DNA from: Rotaria sordida
Taxonomy: Eukaryota > Rotifera > Eurotatoria > Philodinida > Philodinidae
DNA: 64,000 nucleotides
Assembly: GCA_905250125.1 (NCBI GenBank)
Contig: CAJNOL010000612.1
Location: 54,454-118,453 of the forward strand
Direction: 5' to 3'
A program made the position numbers and the translations under genes. Numbering within the stretch: position 1 is the first letter of the stretch; the number at the start of each line of letters is the position of its first letter. The notes beneath the pieces are model-generated. The model worked only from the letters and a program-made list of their open reading frames with translations, did no database searches and was not told the DNA's origin. Below, piece by piece: positions 51,277 through 64,000 of the stretch.

Positions 51277-54200
51277 TCAAGTTGTAGGAGTAAATGATAA
51301 ATGTGAATTATGTCTACTTGTTGTAGATGTTGGAAATTGTTGTAAAATATTATTAATTTTCTCTTGTTGTGTTTTTAAATCTGCCATATATCGATTAAAT
51401 TCATTATATTTCGTATTTATTTGTGCATGAATATTTGTAATCCAATCAGTTGAAAGTCCAATTCCACCTGCACCAAGCGTTGTTGTTGTTGTTGATGATG
51501 ATTTTGTTTTATCATCAATTTTAGGTAGATTTATTATATTCGTTGTTGTTGATGATTTTTGATCTTGATTACCTACTGTTTGTATTAAACCACGTTCTTC
51601 TAAACGAGCAAGATCTTTATCAAATGATGTTCGAGTTTGTATACGAAATATTTTATTTAAAAGTTTTTGCCAATATAATGTTTGATATGCCATTGTACTA
51701 AAACGACGAATTGATGAAAAAAATTTTCGTTGTGGCAATTTTCTTTCAACATCAAGTGTTAATTTAACACGCATTTCTAAACGTTTAAGTCTTGCTAGAC
51801 GCATAACAGTTGCTATATCATCAACAGCTAAACCAACTAATAAATTCATTATTATTATTGACATAACAATAATAAATATTATAAAAAAGAAATATGTTAT
51901 ACCAAAATAATTTGCATCATCACCATGAAATATTCCTAAAAGAGAAAAAAAAATAAAGAAATTTTTATTGGTTTTTATGAGATGATCATTAAATGATTTA
52001 GATAGATTTTTTTGAAATATGTTTAAGGATACCTCCTCTTCCTTGCCAAAGCATACTTGGGACTAGTCGGATTTTTTGTTGACCGACCAGTGGAAATTCT
52101 CGACTTAATCGCCGAAATGTCGATGCGTTTAATATAGCAATTAATCAATCAGTTCTACGAAGGCATACAATGTAAAACTCATATTAACTCTTGAAGTTTC
52201 TAACAGTAACTTCATATGTGCTAAATAAAGAACGAACGAAGATTTCTTTCAAAACATTTCATTTAGGAACTCGCTCATAGCAACTAATATGAGACAACAT
52301 CTATACTATGCTTTGATTGGCTTTTTTCAATAATAATATGATTTCTTTACAATTGATAAGTTTGATCTATTCTTATTTGAAATATTTGTTTAACGTATCT
52401 GCAAGGCATCTCAATTCGTAAAAGGATATTATTATCGACGAAGGATAACATGAGATAAAACGTACAGGTTTTATATTAGACTGCCTATTTTAAGTTTCTT
52501 AATATCTAAATATTTTCATGATTGCATAATTCTAGTAGCTGACCAGATCTTGACAACAGGACGAAATTTTTCTGATATTTTGTAATGAAAGCATGAAATG
52601 AAAACTACTACCTATTGAAATTTTATGAGAAATGATTAAAACTAATCCAGAAAAGTGAGCTCAAAATTTCGAAGTAAAAAATCTTTAGTTTAGACCAAAA
52701 TAAACTTCTAATATCTGACTAACTTTTCGTGGGCATAATCAATTCATTCAGCATGATCCGAGACTCTCATCGTATGATGGAAAAGTATTAGCTCAATATT
52801 TAGAGCTGAGATTTCGATAACGACTGGAAATTTGTCAGTTGAAAGCTTCTAGGCTCACATCTTTTGATCATTAAAACCATAGAAATCGTTAAAAACGAGC
52901 AACATAGGTCAGCTTTAGTGGATCAAAAAAAAACCAGTCGTTTTTAAATTAAAGACTTTCTCTGTTGTTCGTATTCGTTGATGAAATTAAGAATTTATCA
53001 ACTTTATTGTTCAAATTGATTGATATCGAATAAATAGTTTATTTATAATAACAGTATGAACTAACGAATGCGTCAGAGTAAACGTTTCTCTAAGTATTTT
53101 CTCAATATGGTCGACAAGGTTCATCACTATGCCTTAATCTTATTTTTTAAAAAGATTTACGATTCAATTTTCTACAAGAACATGTTACAAATTTTGCTAC
53201 AAAATGTTTAGTACAAAAAGTTAGATAAATAACACTATATGTCTCCAATATGGTTAACTTTCACAAATAAAAACGAAACAGTCTGTTTAGGTCTATTCGT
53301 TAGAGTTTTAAATTAACAAAAAAAATAGATAGCAATGTTATAGCGCTTGAAAAGCTCTATCTTATAATCTGAATAGTAAAATTTTTGTATCTATATCTAC
53401 CATGTCAATGAACTATGTCTTTTTCCAAATTTTTACAAAAAAGTAAACATTTTTGAATGAGTAATTTTAGAACTTTCGGAAAATTTGTTTTAATCGACGA
53501 AAAAAAAAATGAGTCAATGTAACTCAACTGTATTTTGATTTCAAGAGAAATGAATGAATACGTTAGACTGAAATGCCAGAATTTGAATAGGGCTCTTTAT
53601 TCGGGTACATTTCGCAACAAAAAGCAAAGTTTCGAGAGCTTTTCGCTTAGTTTTAATAAAGTAATGTTTACATCGAAAAAAAGAACTTGGCTAAAACAAA
53701 CTTCAGTGTATATCATGAAAAAGAACGCATTCCTTTATACATCTAAACATACTCTTTCAGATTGTTAAGTTTGTACAAAGCTAGAAACAAAAAATGCTCA
53801 GTTATTGTGGAAGAACAACTTTTGAAAATTAGACATACCGGAGCCTCGCAATATTATTTATCTAATTTTTCTGCTTAACATTTTCTAGCAAAACTTGTGA
53901 TACACTCTTGTAAAAAATTGAATCATGAATCTTTTAAAAAAAAAACGATTAACGCATGGCGATGAACCTTGATGACGATATTGAGAAAACACATAGAAGG
54001 ATATTTATTCTGGCATGTCCATTATTTCGCCTATGTGAAAGGTTGTTGGTCTAATAAGATAATTTCTTAATATCAGTTGCAGAAAACTATTCTGTTCAGA
54101 ACAACGTTTCATTATCTATTTATCGTGTATGTCATTCCAACTGAAACTACGATCTCAAAAGGTTTCATAAGACTTCAAGACTAGAGTTTCTTCTGTTTTT

Positions 54201-57200
54201 CTCCTCGGTTATTCTTCGATAAACAAGCTTCAATTGAATTCCTATATTATTAAGACTAAATCATATTTTATCTAATTTATATATGTTTATTAAAAACAAC
54301 TAACTGATCATCTTAATTATAATCTTTATCAATACAAAAAATATTTATACAAAAATAAAGTTAACAAATTCTAACCTTCATATTCAAATTCTCCAATCAT
54401 CATAACACATGTTTTTAATAAACTATTTCCAAAATGTTGAAATGGATTATGATTTTGTAATAACATATGAAAAGCTAATGCAAAACCAATAATAAATAAA
54501 AAGAAAACAAGAAAAAATCTTGCAAATGTATGTAATATATCTTTTAACATAACAACAAATATACCAAATCTTGGAAATTTTTGTATAAATAAAACTAATG
54601 CAAACCATGTTAAAAATACACCGAGTGCACCTAATTGCCATTGTATAACACATCTATAACCAATATCTCCTGAGCATGAATTAAAATCCACTGTAAATAA
54701 AATAGCAAGAATAAATGCACTTAATTCAATAGCATTTTCTAAATTAATATAATCTAAACGTTCAGATACCATTTGATAAAATTCTTTAATTATTTGTAAT
54801 GATGCTAATATAATAACAAACCATTGAAATATATGTATTGTTTGTATACGTGATTGTAAATTATTAATATTATCTGTTTGATTAGCTTTAATAAATGTAC
54901 ATAATTTATAACATGTTAATTCACGCATTTGTTCATATGTTGTACTAAAACTATATGGAGCAAATGTTATAAATACATATGTTGTTAATGATGCAACAAA
55001 TAAAAGATAAAATAAAAAATTAAAATAATAAACATAACGTGCATATAATTTCCATTTATAATCAAGTAATGAATGTACTAAAGGATGATCAAGTAATTCT
55101 TCACGATTTTTTTCAACCATTAATGTAAATGGATGATTTAATTGTAAAAGTTTACGATCTAATCTATTTGTATTCATACCAGGATATAATCTACCATCTG
55201 GTTCGAAATGACCTTCAGCTATAAATATAAATAATTTAATTACAATATTATATATATGAGTAAAATCAGCGAAAACGGGACATTCCCCCATTGCATTTGA
55301 ATGCAATTCTCTATCAGTATAGATGTTTTGAGTGAATTGTTTTTGCATAGGCTTATGTAAAATTGTCTGCTCTTTCATATGATTATTAATTAATTAATTA
55401 ATTAATTAATAACTAACTAATTAAGAAGTAATTAGCGAATATCTCGAGAACCGAATGAGGAAAAAACTTGAAAACTTCAAGATTGGCTCTAGGGTATGAG
55501 CCGCATATGTGGTAAAATTTTCATCGAGATCGGACTTCAAAAAGTTCCTTCCAAAAATCGACCTTTCAGAGCCCTTAGACAGAGCGGAAATGGAAATGTT
55601 TGTCTTAGTATTATTCTAGGACCTCCTACCATTAATATGAGCCCCTTGGAATCGATTTCGAACTTTTCAGTTCGTTACCAGAGCATTCGATCAGTAGTGT
55701 AGTCGTACTCAGTCACGTCGCTAACAAAGTTGTCACCTCGCTAACGCCAAATAGATTTTATTTTTTTGAAAACCTAAACATTCTCAAAATAATTTTACAC
55801 TGGGATTTGGTGGCCTTAGGAGTGGTGTCTAGTATCGCGTATTAAGTTTTTGACAATTGTGCAACACTTAGAAATTTTTAAAAACCAAAGTATATCAAGT
55901 GACTTTTGATGTCACGTCGCTAACGCTAGTTTTTCGTTAATAACTCCTCTGAACAAAGCTCTAGAGTGTTGTTTTTTTCATAGTATCTAGAGTAAATAGA
56001 GACTCGTACACCATTCAAAAATCACACCTAAACTAGTTGATAGTGCCGAGATATGCATACTCCAAGTTTACGATGTCACGTCGCTAACGAATGATTTTAC
56101 CCATATATATATATTCGTTTCCTTTGTTTTCTTCAATTTAAGAGGTTTTAACTTTATTTTGTTTAGATATATATGTAGATAAATTGCTTTATGAACATAA
56201 ACATTTATGTTGAAAACTTATAGAAGATTTGAAAGAGATTTATTAAGAAAAGATAATGACTTTCGATTCTTTCAGAAATTAGATATCATTAACGAGTTAT
56301 TTGTTCTATTTTATTTTCATGTTTATGTAACAGAGCTGCCAATAGGTTACTTTTTTTTCTAGCCTGATTGATTGATGTTTCTGATTTTTCGAAGGTATTT
56401 AATTCTATGACATCTACATTCAGGCATCTTTCTAGTTTTAGTTGGTCACTTAATTTATTTTCTTAAAGATGAGATGATAACAAGTTCTTATACAAAATAG
56501 CAAATTCAAACAAGGATACAACTATCATAGATATTTTTCATACAAAAAAAGACCTGAACGTATTTGATTATATTAGTCCTAGTTTGCATAGTCAACAAAA
56601 AATGTAGTCATGATGGCAAACAACACCATATGACTAAATATACAATGAAGAGATAAAAGAAAAGTAAAGCATGAACGCAAAATTTACTATTCAATTGTTT
56701 TGGATCTAAACAAATTCTTCTGTCAGTCAATGTAAGTCATACAATACTAAATTAGCTTTTAGCTCGAGCGTTTGTCGCTGCAATTGAATGATTTTTTTGT
56801 CGCAGTATTCTCTAATAATAAGGTAGTGTATCAACATTTGATTTCTAAAATATAAAAGTCTGATCTGGCAGGCAGCTCTATTATGTAATAATAAAAAGAA
56901 CTCCAATCAGATGAATAAAGAATCATTCTATCGTAATTCAATGGTTACAGACCTAAGATATTATGAAAGATTCCTAAAGACTTCAAACTCTTATGCTTGG
57001 ATTCATTAAAAATCAGTAGAACATATAGAGTAAATATGTGCGAAGAACCTACGGTTTTAATTCCAGTACAATGTTTTTTTTTCTGAAATACAAACTAAAA
57101 GGAATGTTGAAGTATACGGTGAGATTTTTTAACCATCTTACCACAGACAAGCAGACATCTAGATAACCCTTCATTATAGATCGTCATTTACATAATCTTG

Positions 57201-60200
57201 AAAATGAAATTTTTTATTTATTTTATTCTATTTGACGAATTGAAGCGAGAATTAATTTTAATTTCATAGAGACTCCGCTAATATTTTGTTTTCGCTTCTG
57301 ATTTCGATCTTAAAATAAATGTTCTCTGATGTTCTTAAATTACTATTTCTTGAATGTGTTCAATCAATAAACAGTGATGAATTCCGGATTTTCGACAAAT
57401 ATATATGTATATATATATATATCATAGCTAATCTATTAGGTCTTGTTACTGATGTTATTGTCCTTTGAGCTTATTTCTTTTTGTTTAAACTTTATTTAGT
57501 TCACGACACAATTTTGTCTAAAAAGATAGCTAAATCAAGATTAAATAAATCAGTTTTAAAAATAAATTTTCATTTCATCAGTATAGATTTAGAGTTTTCA
57601 TGCAATACTTAAAGTCAAAGCTACATCAGTTTTCTTTTAATTTCGAATATTTCCGATTTTTTTTTCTTTATTTTTAAAATAAACATCAATTAATGGAAAT
57701 GATGACGACTAATGTGTTTTTTGAATTACTAGCCATCACTCATCAGAAAGGTTTTCTAAATATTTAAATCGCACCATAACACCTGTGGTTACCCCCCATC
57801 TCTTGGCAATTTTCTCAATTTCGAAATTTTAATTCTTTTGTGCGAACATTTATTATAGAGATTCTTTATTATTTCTATTTGTGAAAGAGTGGCAATCGGT
57901 TGACATGCATGCTATTCGATCTCTCACTGTGAATACCTTTTTTTGTTTTTTAATTGAATAACTTACTTTTTTCTTGTAGCCATTCTGGAAGAAGAAATTG
58001 ATCATCTAAAAATTCATATGTATAAACAAATGTTAATTTTTGTAATTGTGTTTCATCTTTTGTTAAACCACTTGTTTCAATATTATCACTATTTAACTGT
58101 TCTTCTAATTCAAGAAGATTTTCTTGTGTTGATTTTTTCTTTTTTTTTTTCTTTTTTTCATTTTTATTTTCATTATTATTTAATGATGATTGTTCATTTT
58201 TATTTTTTGTTATTACTCTACAACATTTATCTAATACAATTAATGCTATATCAGGCATTTTTCGTATTAATTTTCTTAATGGTGTATCCCAATATTTTGT
58301 TTGTTTATCATATTGAGCATTACGTAATATTAATTCCCAATCACGATTATTAACTAAAATTTCAGCAACATTATAATGATTTAAACTAATAGCTAAATCA
58401 AGACAGTTATCACCATTTGTTGTACGTTTATAAATTTTTGCATTATTTTTTAATAGAAGCTTAACTACTTCAGAATGTCCATTACGTGCAGCTAAATGAA
58501 GAGGTGTTTGTTGATTTTTATCAACTGGATCAATAGGACTATGATTTTCAATTAATACTCGAACACTATTATATCGACCTCGTTCAGCAGCACAATGTAT
58601 TGGTAACCAAGATATCAAATTACGTGCTTGTAAATCACAATTTTGTTCAATTAAAAGTTTTATAATAGAAGAATGACCTTCAGCAGCAGCTATATGAATT
58701 GCTAAAAGATGATATTATAGACTATTCATTTATTTTAGAAAAGATTATAGGATTTTTCGAAATTTTTGTATTGAAGAAATGCTATTAAATCGAGATTATG
58801 TGTATTATGTAGATTTAAATCAGGTATGAATACTATGAAAAGAGTTCATGTTCTTAACTTATTCCTAGAGAGATATTGCAATTTTACGGTAGTTTTTTAA
58901 ATGAATGCTGTGATAATAGAAAAACTGATTTTTTCAGAAAAAAATCACTTCAATTATCTTTCAAACATATTATTTTTTTGATAACTATAAAAAGAAAAAT
59001 CTTCATATAAATCTTTCAAATAACCTGTATTTGATCCATCATCTCGTTCTTCAAGTATATTAAGTTTTTCTCTAGTTGTTTGATAATGTCCATTAATATA
59101 TTCAATAAAAATATTTAAAACATCTGAACGATTTTTTTTACAACATAACATTAATGGTGTATATTCATCATCATCTTTCATTGTTAATGAAGCTTCTCGT
59201 TTTAATAATTCATTAACAATATTAACATGACCAAGTTCAGCAGCTGCATGTAAACTTGTTCGACTATATCGATCAATTTCATTAATAGCTAATTTTTCTT
59301 TTTCTAATCCACCATATTCTCTAGCATGATGTAAAAGTATTTCTAATGTTTGAATATGGTTTCTCATTGATGCTAAATAAACAGGACTACGTTCACGTTT
59401 ATCACGATCATTAAACATATCAGCACCAGATTCTAAAAGAAGTGCAACACATGCTGCATGTCCAAATGTAGCAGCTAAAAGTAAAGCTGTAGCACCGACA
59501 CTATTTTTTTTCTGAACAAAATCTTTATTATTCTAAAAAGAACAAAACTTTGAACTATAAGAATCAAAAAAGAACAAAAATAAAAAAAATATTTTACTTG
59601 TTTTGTTAATGCATATTTAAGAACATTTTCTTTATTATGTGTAGCTGCTTTATGTAAAATTGTTTCATTTTCATCATCCATATCATTAATATCACCTCCA
59701 TGAGCAATTAATTTTTCAAGAATTTCAACTGAATCTGTTTTTGAACATAAATGTATAGTTGTTTGTCCATCTGTGCGTTTAGCTGATGGATCAGCATTTT
59801 TAGATAAAAGTAATTCAACTATTTGAACATTAGCAGATGCAACAGCTAAATGTAAAAGTGTATTTTGTTCAGTATCAGCAGCTGTAATTATGTTATTCAA
59901 GTGTTCATGTTGATTAAATATTGTAAAAAACATATCCAATATATTATAATGAGAATTATGACAAGCATGGGCAAATGGTATTGAACCTGTTTCATCAGCA
60001 GCTAATACATTAGCACCACGTTCAATTAATAAACGAGCAGTATCAACACTACCATAAAAACAAGCACCATGTAATGGATGCATTTTTTGACGATCACATA
60101 CCTGAAAAAATATGCATGTTAATAAAATACTGATGAATAAATACTAACTTCAATATCAGCACGTTCAGAGATGAGTATTTCAGCACATTGAATATTATTG

Positions 60201-62834
60201 CGTTCACAAGCATGATGCAGAGGTCTATTGTAGAAAAATAGAAATTGCAATAACAATCCAATAGCATATATAGATATTCGTGTTTATTGTTTCTTAAAAT
60301 TAGTGTGGAGATTTTTTTTTAAATTTTCAATCTTAGATTTTCATGCAAATCATCACAATAATTCTATGCATTATGTATGTAAATATAACGCGATTGGTAG
60401 CATTGACAGATCGAATTTCTGTTATTTCAGATAAAATAATCCGACTATGTGTTGTTGTTGATAGGTATCACCTTTATTGAAATTTAATACTCACATTTAG
60501 TATTTACTTATCATGCTTACAAAAATTTGTTGTAGACACTATTTTGTTTTTATTTTGCAAAATCAAATCAATTTCTATTTATAACTTACGTTGAATCAAA
60601 AACATCACGTGCATTTATTTTAGCACCACAACGAATTAAATATCGAACTACTCTTTCATAAGAATCAGCCTAAATTAATGAATTTAAATGAAAAAAAAAA
60701 CAAATTCGAAAAAAGAAAAACAAATTTTACTTGAGTATCTTTTTCAACTCGAAATCGAGCAATATAATGAAGTGGTGTCATACCATCTTCACCTGCTTTA
60801 TTAACATCAGCTTCACAATGCTCAATAAGATATTGACATATTTGAAAATGATGAAAACGTGCAGCATAATGTAAAGCTGTTAATTTTGTTTCAGGATCAA
60901 GTCGATTAAAAAATACTCTATAATTAGATTCATTTTCTTGAAATAAAGCTTGTAATTGTTCTATATTTCCATCTCGTGCTGCCTAAAATTTATTAATAAA
61001 AAAATTTTCAATAATAAATAGAAAAAAGCTTGTTAGCGCAGCTCCTTTAGAGCTGAAATGTGGAACTCATGTATATCCTTAAACCTTAATATTCTAATAC
61101 GCAGGGTAGTCAAAAAGTTCTCTTAATAGTCTTCTAAAATTTCATCCTAATTAGTTTTATTCCTCATGTTGGCCTATTCTAGTAGTGATATCTGTTATCT
61201 ATTAAAATACTAATACGAAGTTTCACAAGTGTCTATTATAGTAATTCTTTAATGAATTTTTTCAATACCCCTGTTTTCAGATGGATAAACTTCGTATACA
61301 CTCATATATAAAAACTTGTTGGTTATTAGGTTTAACTGCTACACAAGTTCATGATGAATTAACTGCTGGCTATAGATCAGGTGCCGTTTCATATAGTACA
61401 GTTACTCATTTGGTTTATCGATTTTCAAATAGACGAGAGCCGTTAAAAGATGATCCTCGAAATAGTAGCCGTTATCCGTCAATACTCAACAAAATATTGA
61501 TGCTGTTCAGGATCTGGAGAATGATGATCCACATCTTAGTGTTGATTATGTTGCTATCTCTCAGACATAGTCTATTACATGTGTTAGCGTGATAAATGTT
61601 GAAACAGATTAGTCAAAAATTTACACAAAAAAAGATTATCATCAAAAAACATGCCATTAAATTTACATCTTCACAATGCAAAATCGCGTATAAAAAATAT
61701 TAATCTTAATCTTAAATAAGTTCAAGAAGAAAAATCCAAAGTTATAGTTCATCCATCATATCTGCCTGGTCATAGTCTATCAGACTTTTGGTTGTCTAGT
61801 TGTTTGAAACCTAGCCTTGGCACATATTCAAATGCTACAAGTTTTATCCAAGGAGCTACATTCGAAAACTGTTCATTAATACGAAAAGACATCTCAGAAG
61901 TTGATTGAAGGGATGAAACTTTGTACCGAACATTATGGGGACCACTTCGAACATTTACTGTAAAAAGATAAACAAAATGTTTTTTCTATGAATAAATATT
62001 TGAAAGTCCGAGAACTTTTGACGGACCTATGTACATCATATGTAAACTGGAAAATTTCGTGTATACTGTAGTTGTTTTCATTGATAATCAACGACAAGAG
62101 TGAGACTTTGTTATTTATTTCTACATTTAAAACAGAAGTTTTTTTTTTATTTGAGAGCGCTCTAGTTTTATTTTGCATTATTGCTATTCGCTCATGATCT
62201 TTCATTTTTTTTAAATCGTTTTTCTTAATTTAACATTCTTATTATTATAATCATTGAATTAATTGGCAAATATGTCTGTTTTATATATCCCTTATATCTA
62301 CAGCAGATCTTATGTACTATTATATATATTAATCAACTCATAAACAATGATGTTGACTATCGTTCAAAATTCTAACTTGATCAATTTTTCAAAAAAAACT
62401 AGAAAGACTGACGCCTGTTATTCTTAACTGCTAAGGTCTGTAATTGGGGGGGGGGGGAGAGAAGACTGTCTGTAATGAGAGCCTACGTTGCTATGTGCCT
62501 GTAATGATGACCTTCGTTGCTAAGTGTCTGTAATGGAGAGGGAGGAATCGTGAAAACCTAACCTTGAAACTTACACTCACTATTTTCTTCGAAAATATGT
62601 GAGTTCCACAAAACAATAGTTTACTTGAAATTGATCAATTTTTCTATGTATTGTTGATAATTGTCGATCAAATTCATTAATTGTACTTGTTTGATGTCGA
62701 AAAAATTTTTTCGTTTTTTTCTTATCATTATCATTATTTGTCGTAAAACGAACATGAAGATTGGGAAGAACATCTAATGCACTAGATAAATTTTGATCAC
62801 CTTTACCAGCTATTGTATTTATAGATCTTTTCAT
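51277..62834 (-). CDS. TRPA1-like ankyrin-repeat cation channel
   Basis: Nine exons: 62834-62625, 60982-60731, 60669-60590, 60224-60149, 60101-59598, 59532-59025, 58701-57967, 55218-54376, 51935-51277; 1,288 residues with all phases consistent. Residues about 70-720 are ankyrin repeats (TALHYAAR, TPLHHACE, NTLLHLAV, TSLHAAAELGHVN, TPLHLAARNGHSEVV). Then a linker with an eight-lysine run, the pre-S1 helix (HPLVHSLLDYKWKLYA), six membrane segments in exons 8-9, a pore with MMIGEFEYEG, S6 ending MNLLVGLAVDDIA, and a TRPA1-type tail LKRLEMRVKL...KLP. An in-frame stop lies upstream of the chosen ATG. TRPA channels sense heat or noxious chemicals. The cysteine cluster used for electrophile sensing in other TRPA1s is not obvious; only CC in DKCCRV stands out. 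Introns 1, 7 and 8 (1.6-2.7 kb) are repeat-bearing. Confidence 0.92.
51936..54375 (-). other. TRPA1-like intron 8
   Basis: A 2.4-kb intron between the S1-pore exon and the S6 exon. AT-rich; a short frame at 53535-53768 (+) is not protein-like. I see no transposon ends. Confidence 0.45.
55713..56088. repeat. Four copies of gtcac(g/c)tcgctaac in TRPA1-like intron 7
   Basis: The 14-base unit occurs at 55713-55726, 55733-55746, 55911-55924 and 56075-56088, one copy having c for g. Three share a longer context (ga/tgtcacgtcgctaacg). The surrounding 55450-56100 stretch is less AT-rich than the rest of the intron and looks like part of an unclassified repeat. Confidence 0.6.
61101..62029 (+). mobile_element. 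Internally deleted mariner-type element in TRPA1-like intron 1
   Basis: The left end cagggtagtcaaaaagttct (61101) and the right end, complement of taggtccgtcaaaagttctc (to 62029), are inverted copies. Between them, on the strand opposite to the host gene, are the two ends of a transposase. At about 930 bp it is shorter than a full mariner (about 1.3 kb), in line with loss of the catalytic middle. Confidence 0.75.
61281..61965 (+). pseudogene. Mariner transposase remnant
   Basis: The 5' part has the N-terminal helix-turn-helix (LGLTATQVHDELTAGY, then GAVSYSTVTHLVYRF and a DDPR motif). After a break, the 3' part has HPSYLPGHSLSDFWLSSCLK, corresponding to the region of the last catalytic Asp in mariners (usual form PySPDLaPcDfWLF), then a C-terminal segment interrupted by stops. 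The block with the first two catalytic residues is missing. Confidence 0.75.
62434..62545. repeat. Run of 12 G followed by 29-bp tandem units
   Basis: A run of 12 G (62446-62457) is followed by two 29-bp units starting ctgtaatga and ending gttgcta.gtg, plus flanking partial copies starting ctgtaat. It lies just inside intron 1 of the TRPA1-like gene. Confidence 0.6.
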
Positions 62835-64000
62835 TGTTACACATGTACAAGAATTTTAATCGTACTAAAATAATAACATTATATTCGATTTGTTTTTTTT
62901 TTAAATCAAACATACTTAATACTTCTAATAATTTTTATTTATATATTTATGATCGCCGATAACAGCTAAAAAGAGAAAAAAAATGATTGATTTAATATAA
63001 TATGATTCGAGTTGATGCTGTATTCATCATAGAACAAAAAAAAAGAAAAGAAAAAAAGTAGTGCATGAACTTTAGAATGTTTTTTTTTCTTTTTGTTCTA
63101 TGAGATGAAAAGATATGTGAAGAGAAAAAAGAAACAGAAAAAATGACACACGATGGGACACTACACATATTCTTTTTTCCATACATTTCAAATGCACGTA
63201 TTAATCATCAACATAACCGAAAAAAAAAATTTGTCACCTCAACAGACATATAACAGCATGCACAAATATCAATTCATTTCGATACGGTGATCAATAAATG
63301 CAAATATAACGCATAAATAATAGAAATAGTCATAATTTGATGCAGTTTTTTTTCTTTTAAAAGATAATGACACTTTATTCCTTGACCAGATGTTGAAATT
63401 TGTATTTTTACAAAGTAGAAAAGAGACGTCATGATATTACTCGATCAATTAGAAAAAGTTGACTTTATATAGAATGAAAATTCCGTGAAGATATGTACAA
63501 AAGCTACGGATTTACATGAAGATCAATATTCACATTTATTTTAATGATGAAAATGCTGAATAAATCTGATGACTGGTTACATGTTTTAAATATTTTCTAG
63601 TAGGGAAAGTAAAAAAAGAATAAATAATGTGAATTTGAGATCGAATCGTAAAATTTATTACTTATCTGTACTTATTTTTCAATAAATTCTTACATAATCT
63701 ACTAAACTATGCCATTCTATTGATTAGTGTAAATATACTCAGTTTTTTAAAATAAATGTTAGTATAACATACGCCTTCTACTTTTCTATGTAAGGGCATA
63801 CTTTAACCTTATCTCTCCATGTTGATAGTCTTTTATTTTCGTTCAAATAAATCGAGAAGATAAGAGTTATAAAAAGAAATAGTTAAATATAAGATTACAC
63901 GAATGCTGTGAGAATGAAATACATGTTCTACGATTTCTTTTTTCTTATATCTTGTCCTTGTCAATATGACTTATTTAAAATATTTATGCTTAACATTCTA
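62835..64000. other. Upstream flank of the TRPA1-like gene
   Basis: About 1.2 kb to the window edge. An acceptor-like ttattttag lies about 25 bp before the ATG on the minus strand. No other gene or repeat was recognised. Confidence 0.5.

Noticed and set aside
53535-53768. 77-codon frame in TRPA1-like intron 8
   Set aside because: Lys/Phe-rich, compositionally driven and within an intron of a well-supported gene.
55496-55702. 68-codon plus-strand frame in TRPA1-like intron 7
   Set aside because: It lies inside a repeat-like stretch and resembles no family.

Overview
This is AT-rich nuclear DNA of an invertebrate animal, most likely a bdelloid rotifer. The evidence is the gene style (many canonical GT..AG introns of about 45-70 bp, with a few of 0.8-2.7 kb), tight gene packing with splice-acceptor motifs abutting start codons (as expected with spliced-leader trans-splicing, which has been reported in bdelloids), and an ADP-ribosyltransferase/TPR gene of the kind that is expanded in bdelloids. 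I assigned no species. A run of exactly 100 N at 26628-26727 is an assembly gap. Exon structures were read by eye from splice motifs, reading-frame phase and family resemblance. In every multi-exon model except the WD40 gene the phases close exactly on canonical sites; that gene needs one weak donor.

Layout. 1-304: last exons of an unidentified + strand gene. 897-1492: TA-flanked inverted-repeat element. 2425-4584 (-): intronless, probably myristoylated ART-TPR protein. 7344-8778 (-): unknown small protein followed by exosome subunit CSL4. 10144-18090 (+): tight row of MIC19/CHCHD3-like, a TAF5-like WD40 protein and ERGIC2. 18728-22622 (+): AMPA-type ionotropic glutamate receptor. 24646-25332 (-): unknown type II membrane protein. 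25333-29600: gene-free, repeat-rich, with two inverted-repeat elements, the N gap and a G-quadruplex motif. 29601-30845 (+): fucosyltransferase-like enzyme. 31010-36756 (-): FIS1, VTA1/LIP5, PSMA1. 38202-39988 (+) TTLL1, convergent with 40150-42808 (-) RBBP4/7. 46515-48132 (+): Glass-type five-zinc-finger factor. 48911-50777: dead Tc1/mariner-type transposon. 51277-62834 (-): a nine-exon TRPA1-like channel whose introns hold a mariner remnant and other repeats. 62835-64000: nothing recognised.

Most genes are unrelated housekeeping genes (RNA decay, mitochondrial shape and fission, ER-Golgi transport, ESCRT, proteasome, chromatin, tubulin modification). Three are sensory or neuronal in nature (glutamate receptor, Glass, TRPA1). 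The accessory layer consists of the ART-TPR gene, the fucosyltransferase-like gene and at least nine inverted-repeat or transposon remnants, several of which sit inside the longest introns.

Most worth following up: the N-myristoylated three-part ART-TPR protein with an unnamed N-terminal domain; the closely spaced co-directional genes with acceptor-abutted start codons (candidate operons); a histidine at the Q/R site of the glutamate-receptor pore; and a duplicated in-frame membrane-anchor exon in FIS1 that has no acceptor.
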